Positions 60,101 to 64,000 of a DNA stretch of 64,000 nucleotides are shown in pieces (within the stretch, counting starts at the first letter, position 1; the number at the start of each line of letters is the position of its first letter). The notes below the pieces were generated by a model, which was given only the letters and a program-made list of their open reading frames with translations, made no database searches and was not told the origin of the DNA. Made by a program: the position numbers and the translations under genes. The stretch is from Paraburkholderia fynbosensis. Lineage in GTDB: Bacteria; Pseudomonadota; Gammaproteobacteria; Burkholderiales; Burkholderiaceae. The stretch covers positions 248,001 to 312,000 of the forward strand of contig NZ_CADIKI010000009.1 of assembly GCF_902859935.1 (NCBI RefSeq). The letters are read 5' to 3'.

Positions 60101-61836
60101 CCGACCCGGCCAGCACGGACGATCTCGGCGCGCTCGACGCCGACGCGATCGACAGCGTGCGCGACGAAGCGTGGCCGCAGGCGCGCAACGCCGACGAGAT
60201 GCACGAAGCGCTGACCGGTCTCTCCTGCATCACCGACGCCGAGGCGCGCGCCCACGACGGCTGGGCGGCATGGCTCGCATCGCTGGCCGAGTCCGGCCGC
60301 GCCACCCGCCTGCAAATCGCCGACGATGCCGCCGTGTGGCTGCCCGCCGAGCGCCTCACCGCTTTTCAGGCGCTCTACCCCGACCTGCCGCGCACGCGCT
60401 ATACGCCGCCACTCACAGCGCCCAAAGGCTATACGGATAGTTGGAGTGCCGACGACGCGCTGCTCGATGTATTGCGCGCGCGCCTGACCGGCTTCGGCCC
60501 GCTGCCGGTCAGCGCGATTGCACGGCCGCTGAGCTTGCCGGCGGCGACGGTCGAACAGGCCTTGACGCGTCTCGAAGCGCAAGGCTATCTGATGCGTGGC
60601 CGCTTCACGCCGCAGACCGCCGAGGAAGAATGGTGCGAGCGCCATCTGCTCGCGCGGATTCATCGCTACACGGTGAAACGCCTGCGCCGCGAGATCGAGC
60701 CGGTGGAACGGCACGACTTCATGCGTTTTCTGTTCGAGTGGCAGCATTTGACGCCGGACACGCGCAGCGAAGGCCGCGACGCTCTGGCCGGCGTGCTCGA
60801 CCAGCTCGAAGGCTTCCAGGCCGCGGCGGGTGCATGGGAGGAAGACATCCTGCCCGCACGCGTGAGAGCCTACGCGAATACTTCGCTCGACGAACTATGC
60901 CGCGCCGGCAAGATCGTCTGGACCCGGCTCACCGAACGTGCGCGCGGTGCGGCCGGCCCGATCCGCAGCACGCCGATCGTGCTGCTGCCGCGCGCCCGCG
61001 TGCGCACGTGGAGCGCGTTGCTCGATCCGGCAAGGCAAGTGGAGCTATCCGCGCTCGCACAGAGTGTCTACGACACGCTCGCGCAGCATGGCGCCATGTT
61101 CTTCGACGAGTTGCTCGCCGACGTCCGCGTGCTACGGATGGAATTGGAAAACGCGCTCGGCGAGCTGGTCGCCGCCGGCCTCGCGAACTCCGACAGCTTT
61201 GCGGGGCTGCGCGCCCTCCTCAAGCCGATCGCCAAACGCAATGCGTTTTCCAGCAACCGGCGCGCGCGCGCCAGCGCGTTGATCGGCGGGATGGACGACG
61301 CGGGGCGCTGGGCGCTGGTGAGCCCCCGCCCGCTTGCCACGGACACGGAGGCGCCCGGCCGCCGCCAGTTGCCACCCGAGGTGCTGGAACACGTCGCGAT
61401 GACCTTGCTGCGCCGCTATGGCGTGGTGTTCTGGCGCCTGCTCGAACGCGAGGCCGAATGGCTGCCGCCGTGGCGCGATCTGCTGCGCGTGTTTCAACGG
61501 CTCGAAGCGCGCGGCGTGATTCGCGGCGGGCGCTTCGTCAATGGTCTCGCCGGCGAGCAGTTTGCGTTGCCCGAAGCGATTCCCGTGCTGCGCGAAGTTC
61601 GACGCCATGCGAACGACGGTGCTTTTGTGTGCGTCGCCGGCACCGATCCGTTGAATCTCGCCGGGACCCTGCTCACCGGCGAGCGCGTGCCCGCGGTGGC
61701 GGGTAATCGGCTGTTGTACCGCGACGGCGTGATAGTGGCCACACTGGTTGCCGGGAAATTCTGGTTTGACGCCTCGCTGGAAGCGCATCCCGCAGGCCGG
61801 GAGCAGGCCCGCGGACTGCTCGCGCGCCGGTTCTAG
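57157..61836 (+). CDS. lhr: Large Lhr-family ATP-dependent DNA helicase
   Basis: The 1559-residue protein is a superfamily-2 helicase of the long Lhr type. It has Walker A LVAAPTGSGKTLTAFLSALD, motif Ia YVSPLKALSNDIR, DEIH box VIVDEIHALAG, motif III IGLSATQKP, motif V ASLELGIDIGDVDLV and motif VI QRVGRSGHHVGG. The helicase core fills residues 50-450; the Lhr winged-helix and C-terminal domains fill the rest. The insert at about 630-700 is unusual: Ala/Lys/Arg rich and likely disordered. Lhr unwinds DNA and RNA-DNA hybrids and is linked to DNA crosslink tolerance. ATG 57157 lies about 50 residues before similarity begins, so the true start may be a later Met. Confidence 0.94.
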   Translation: MARHAPIYASMTSATTSAALDAASGSTAVHCAADQASPPSTHRALDDFHPAVAAWFLKTFPAPTDAQAAAWPQIRRGRSTLVAAPTGSGKTLTAFLSALDDLVQQGLANGGALPDETLVVYVSPLKALSNDIRLNLQLPLQGIAAELDARGLPPLDIRTAVRTGDTTQQERNALKKRAPHILVTTPESLYVLLGSDSGRRMLATVRTVIVDEIHALAGSKRGSHLALSLERLDALCQRNLPRIGLSATQKPVSAVARFLVGGASIDSGIPADCAIVDVGHVRARDLALDIPPIPLEAVMPNEVWERVYDRLAELVAMHRTTLVFVNTRRMAERVARHLTERLDKEIVAAHHGSLAKEHRFDAEQRLKRGELRVLIATASLELGIDIGDVDLVCQMGSPRAIAPFLQRVGRSGHHVGGMPKGRLFPTSRDDLIECAALLDCVRRGELDALRIPRAPLDVLAQQIVAEVSSAEWSEDALFAMLRRAAPYADLERDQYDAVLRMLAEGYTSRNGPRGAYVHRDVVSGTLRGRRGGKLVALTSGGTIPENADYAVVLEPQAINIGTVNEDFAVESLAGDVFQLGNASYRILRIESGRVRVEDAHGQPPNIPFWLGEAPGRSDELSFAVARLRAEIARRLEGEDLDAAASAKVRAVQASTGAATRAKAKAKSTAEAHAEGNAEAARGRSTLTERATTTAPTRLAPQNPAPSAESISARIDHAIDWLIDTLDLDEPAARQIVDYLARARAALGVLPTQNTLVMERFFDESGGTQLVIHAPFGSRVNRAWGLALRKRFCRTFNFELQAAATEDAIVLSLTGSHSFVLDDVWRYLHSNNAEHLLIQALLDAPLFGVRWRWNATTALGLPRYTGGRKTAPQLQRMRSEDLLASVFPEQAACLENVVGERELPRHPLVDQTVDDCLHDAMDSERWLALLRRIEQGEVRLVARDLPAPSPLAAEILNAKPYAYLDDAPIEERRTQAVLNRRWTDPASTDDLGALDADAIDSVRDEAWPQARNADEMHEALTGLSCITDAEARAHDGWAAWLASLAESGRATRLQIADDAAVWLPAERLTAFQALYPDLPRTRYTPPLTAPKGYTDSWSADDALLDVLRARLTGFGPLPVSAIARPLSLPAATVEQALTRLEAQGYLMRGRFTPQTAEEEWCERHLLARIHRYTVKRLRREIEPVERHDFMRFLFEWQHLTPDTRSEGRDALAGVLDQLEGFQAAAGAWEEDILPARVRAYANTSLDELCRAGKIVWTRLTERARGAAGPIRSTPIVLLPRARVRTWSALLDPARQVELSALAQSVYDTLAQHGAMFFDELLADVRVLRMELENALGELVAAGLANSDSFAGLRALLKPIAKRNAFSSNRRARASALIGGMDDAGRWALVSPRPLATDTEAPGRRQLPPEVLEHVAMTLLRRYGVVFWRLLEREAEWLPPWRDLLRVFQRLEARGVIRGGRFVNGLAGEQFALPEAIPVLREVRRHANDGAFVCVAGTDPLNLAGTLLTGERVPAVAGNRLLYRDGVIVATLVAGKFWFDASLEAHPAGREQARGLLARRF

Positions 61837-62002
61837 CAGGCTCGAACGGGCGTGACTGCGGGCGGGTGCGTGTAGCGGTCGTCATTCAACACAAATATCT
61901 CCACCAACACCGGCCATGACGCCAAAGCGACCCTAAAGCTCTCGACCACCCGACCGTTAATGTTTATAAGCCCGAATTCCGCCGCTTCGCTACAATGTGG
62001 CC

Positions 62003-62064
62003 AGTCTTCAGCACGTTAAAGACTGTCTGCCGCCTCGCGCCTTGACGGGGACCACCGGCAGACA
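62003..62064 (+). promoter_or_regulatory. 5' leader hairpins upstream of the rpfR-like gene
   Basis: A -10-like TACAAT (61991-61996) suggests a start near 62003. Two inverted repeats follow: AGTCTT/AAGACT (62003-62008 and 62019-62024) and TGTCTGCCG/CGGCAGACA (62024-62032 and 62056-62064). The second hairpin ends 15 nt before the ATG at 62080. Confidence 0.4.
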
Positions 62065-62079
62065 TCGCCCGGGGATCTC

Positions 62080-64000
62080 ATGAACGACGACCAACACGAC
62101 CAGGTGCTTTATGCCCAGTTCGGCACGAGCAGCCCTTGCTGGCGTCTGTCGGCCGACAGCAACGCTCTCGAACTCACGCCCGTCAACGGCGATGCGCCTG
62201 CGAACGTCGCCATTCCACTGAATCCTCAACAGGCGTCGCAAATCCGCTGCCTCACCGGCGCGACCTCACACATCGTCGTCGACGTGCGCATGTTCGGCGA
62301 ACCGTTGCGTCTGCATCTCGTCGGCAAAAAACTCAGCAGCAACACGTGGGCCGGCACCGCCTCGGCCTACGACGACACCGAATCCGTCGCCCGCGACCTG
62401 GTTCACGGCCTCTCGTTCGCCGAAAAGGTGGTCTCCGAAGTCAATTCGGTCGTGGTCATCGTCGACCGGCATGGCCGGATACAGCGCTTTAACCGCCTCG
62501 CCGAAGAGCTTACCGGGGTCAAGGAAGAGAACATCATCGGCCGTAACGTGTGGGCGCTGTTCATGTCATCCGAAGACGGCGTGGCGTCCAGTCAGAACAT
62601 CGCGGGCTTTTTCAATCGCGGCGTGTCGTACGAAGTCGAGCGGCGCATTAAAACGGTGCATGGCGAACGGCTCTTCCTGTTCCGCAATAAATTCGTCCAG
62701 AGCGGCAGCGGCGTCGAAGAACAGTTCCTGATCTGTTCGGGCACGGATATCACCGAGCAACGACTCGCGCAGGACCGGCTCACCGAACTCGCCAATACCG
62801 ACTCGCTCACCGGGCTCGCCAATCGCAACGCAATTCAGGACAAGATCCGCGCGGCCATCGAAGAAGCCGGCCCGAACGAAGCGGTCGGCGTGCTGTTCCT
62901 CGATCTCGACAACTTCAAGAAGGTCAACGATCACTACGGCCATGTGTTCGGTGACCGCCTGATCACCGACGTATCGGCGGCCATCAGCACCTGCCTGAAC
63001 GAAGGCGACGCGCTCGCGCGCCTGGGCGGCGACGAATTCATCGTGCTCGCCGCCAAAGGCACCGCGCACGGGCTCGAAGCCACCGCGCAACGCATTCTCG
63101 AACGCATGCGCACGCCCTTCGCGGTCGGGCTCGTCGAGGTGTACACCGGCTGCTCGATCGGCATCGCGCGCTATCCGGAACACGGCGACAGTCTCGAGTC
63201 GCTGATCCGTTCGGCCGACACCGCGATGTACGCCGCCAAGGACGAAGGCAAGCGCACCCATCGCGTGTTCTCGGCGGACATGAACCGCCGGGTCGCCGAG
63301 TACATGTGGCTCGACACCAACCTGCGGCGTGGACTCGACGAAGGCCAGCTGACGCTGCATTACCAGCCCAAGCTGTCGCTCGCCACCGGCACCGTGCAGG
63401 GCGCCGAGGCACTGGTGCGCTGGAATTCGCCGGAGCGCGGGCAAATCATGCCGGCCGAATTCATCCGTTATGCTGAAGAGTCCGGGTTGATCGGCGTGCT
63501 GGGCCGCTGGGTCATGGAAACCGCCGCGAAACAGGCCGCCCGCTGGAAAGCGGCTGGCTATAACCTGCGCATCGCGATCAACGTGTCGGCACGGCAACTG
63601 GTCGACACGGCCGTGGTGCGGCATTTCACCGAGGCGTTGCAGCATGCGAACCTCGACCCCTGCCTGATCGACCTCGAACTTACCGAGAGCTGCCTGATCG
63701 AGGACGAGGCGGCCGCGATCGATCTGATCAAGCAGTTCCGCCAGCTCGGCGCGCAGGTGCATCTGGACGACTTCGGCACCGGCTATTCGTCGTTGTCGCA
63801 ACTGGGCCGCATTCCGCTCGACGTCATCAAGCTCGACCGCAGCTTCGTGCGCTCGATCAACGCCGACACCAAAGCACAGGCGCTGGTGCGCTCGATGGTG
63901 GCGGTCGCGCAGGAGCTGGACTTCAAGGTGGTCGCCGAAGGCATCGAGACCGAATCGGAAGAAATGTTCATGAAGGGACTCGGTGTCGATTACGTCCAGG
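62080..64000 (+). CDS. rpfR: RpfR-like PAS-GGDEF-EAL cyclic-di-GMP enzyme, 3' end cut by window edge
   Basis: About 640 codons are visible. An N-terminal domain (residues 1-85; SPCWRLSADSNALELTP) resembles the RpfF-interaction region of RpfR/PdeR proteins. A PAS domain follows (VVSEVNSVVVIVDRHGRIQR, ITEQ). The GGDEF domain is intact (NTDSLTGLANRNAI, RLGGDEFIVLA), and the EAL domain has LHYQPKLSL, GAEALVRW, LTESCLIEDE and LDDFGTGYSS. GGDEF and EAL signatures both look competent, so it could make and degrade cyclic di-GMP. RpfR binds the fatty-acid signal BDSF through PAS, and its gene often adjoins rpfF, which would lie beyond this window. ATG 62080 has GGGG about 6 nt upstream. Confidence 0.82.
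   Translation, partial: MNDDQHDQVLYAQFGTSSPCWRLSADSNALELTPVNGDAPANVAIPLNPQQASQIRCLTGATSHIVVDVRMFGEPLRLHLVGKKLSSNTWAGTASAYDDTESVARDLVHGLSFAEKVVSEVNSVVVIVDRHGRIQRFNRLAEELTGVKEENIIGRNVWALFMSSEDGVASSQNIAGFFNRGVSYEVERRIKTVHGERLFLFRNKFVQSGSGVEEQFLICSGTDITEQRLAQDRLTELANTDSLTGLANRNAIQDKIRAAIEEAGPNEAVGVLFLDLDNFKKVNDHYGHVFGDRLITDVSAAISTCLNEGDALARLGGDEFIVLAAKGTAHGLEATAQRILERMRTPFAVGLVEVYTGCSIGIARYPEHGDSLESLIRSADTAMYAAKDEGKRTHRVFSADMNRRVAEYMWLDTNLRRGLDEGQLTLHYQPKLSLATGTVQGAEALVRWNSPERGQIMPAEFIRYAEESGLIGVLGRWVMETAAKQAARWKAAGYNLRIAINVSARQLVDTAVVRHFTEALQHANLDPCLIDLELTESCLIEDEAAAIDLIKQFRQLGAQVHLDDFGTGYSSLSQLGRIPLDVIKLDRSFVRSINADTKAQALVRSMVAVAQELDFKVVAEGIETESEEMFMKGLGVDYVQ

Noticed and set aside
1..64000. CRISPR arrays, tRNA or rRNA genes, insertion sequences, prophage
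   Set aside because: No regularly spaced repeats beyond the short ones listed, no cloverleaf or rRNA signature sequences, and no transposase, integrase or phage structural proteins were recognised.

Overview
The window is GC-rich DNA with the gene families, codon bias and gene order of a soil or plant-associated Burkholderiaceae bacterium, most likely Paraburkholderia. Pointers are an ACC deaminase with its Lrp-type regulator, a lutABC operon with a FadR-type regulator, an isolated second rpoN, an RpfR-like GGDEF-EAL protein, and sigma-54 activators. I see no rRNA, tRNA, CRISPR array, prophage or insertion sequence. It reads as core or accessory chromosome (or chromid) with some local gene decay.

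Layout, left to right. 1-10.2 kb is oxidative stress and plant interaction: a large catalase (cut by the left edge), a MipA/OmpV porin-like protein, acdR/acdS, a LysR-pirin-DoxX group, and ahpC-ahpF behind a recognisable OxyR-type site. 10.2-17.6 kb holds a PrpR-type sigma-54 activator divergent from a lone isocitrate-lyase-family gene that carries a sigma-54 promoter, then an MFS pump, a GNAT acetyltransferase, a CDF transporter with an apparent N-terminal frameshift, and a prolyl-4-hydroxylase-like oxygenase. 17.6-23.5 kb contains a SnoaL-like protein, two gene remnants and a molybdenum cluster: ModE-like regulator, NifQ-like protein, a decayed molybdopterin oxidoreductase, a ModA-like binding protein and a fused ModB-ModC transporter. 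23.4-33 kb has nicotinamide phosphoribosyltransferase, a TadZ/CpaE-like ATPase with a small upstream partner, a long gene-free stretch, a VpsR-like sigma-54 activator, a NIPSNAP protein and a large MscS channel.

33-37.2 kb is a two-gene DNA-repair operon: a FAN1-like VRR-NUC nuclease, then an XPD/DinG-type Fe-S helicase with an apparent N-terminal RecB-like nuclease domain. A consensus LexA box abuts the first start codon. 37.3-42.4 kb is the lactate operon lutABC with a near-consensus promoter overlapping a GntR-type operator, its regulator and an aminotransferase. 42.6-44.1 kb is an isolated rpoN. 44.5-52 kb is a dense run of small stress-type genes (BON, DUF2383, glycine-zipper, DUF1488, DUF4142, DJ-1/PfpI, acidic protein, topoisomerase IB, PRC-barrel, DUF3175). 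52-64 kb holds a CPA1 antiporter, FUSC protein, AraC regulator, AhpD-like protein, aldo/keto reductase, a giant Lhr helicase and an RpfR-like cyclic-di-GMP enzyme cut by the right edge.

Themes are peroxide defence, sigma-54 control (rpoN, two activators and a good -24/-12 promoter), molybdenum handling, and an SOS-controlled repair pair, which I rate the most interesting locus.
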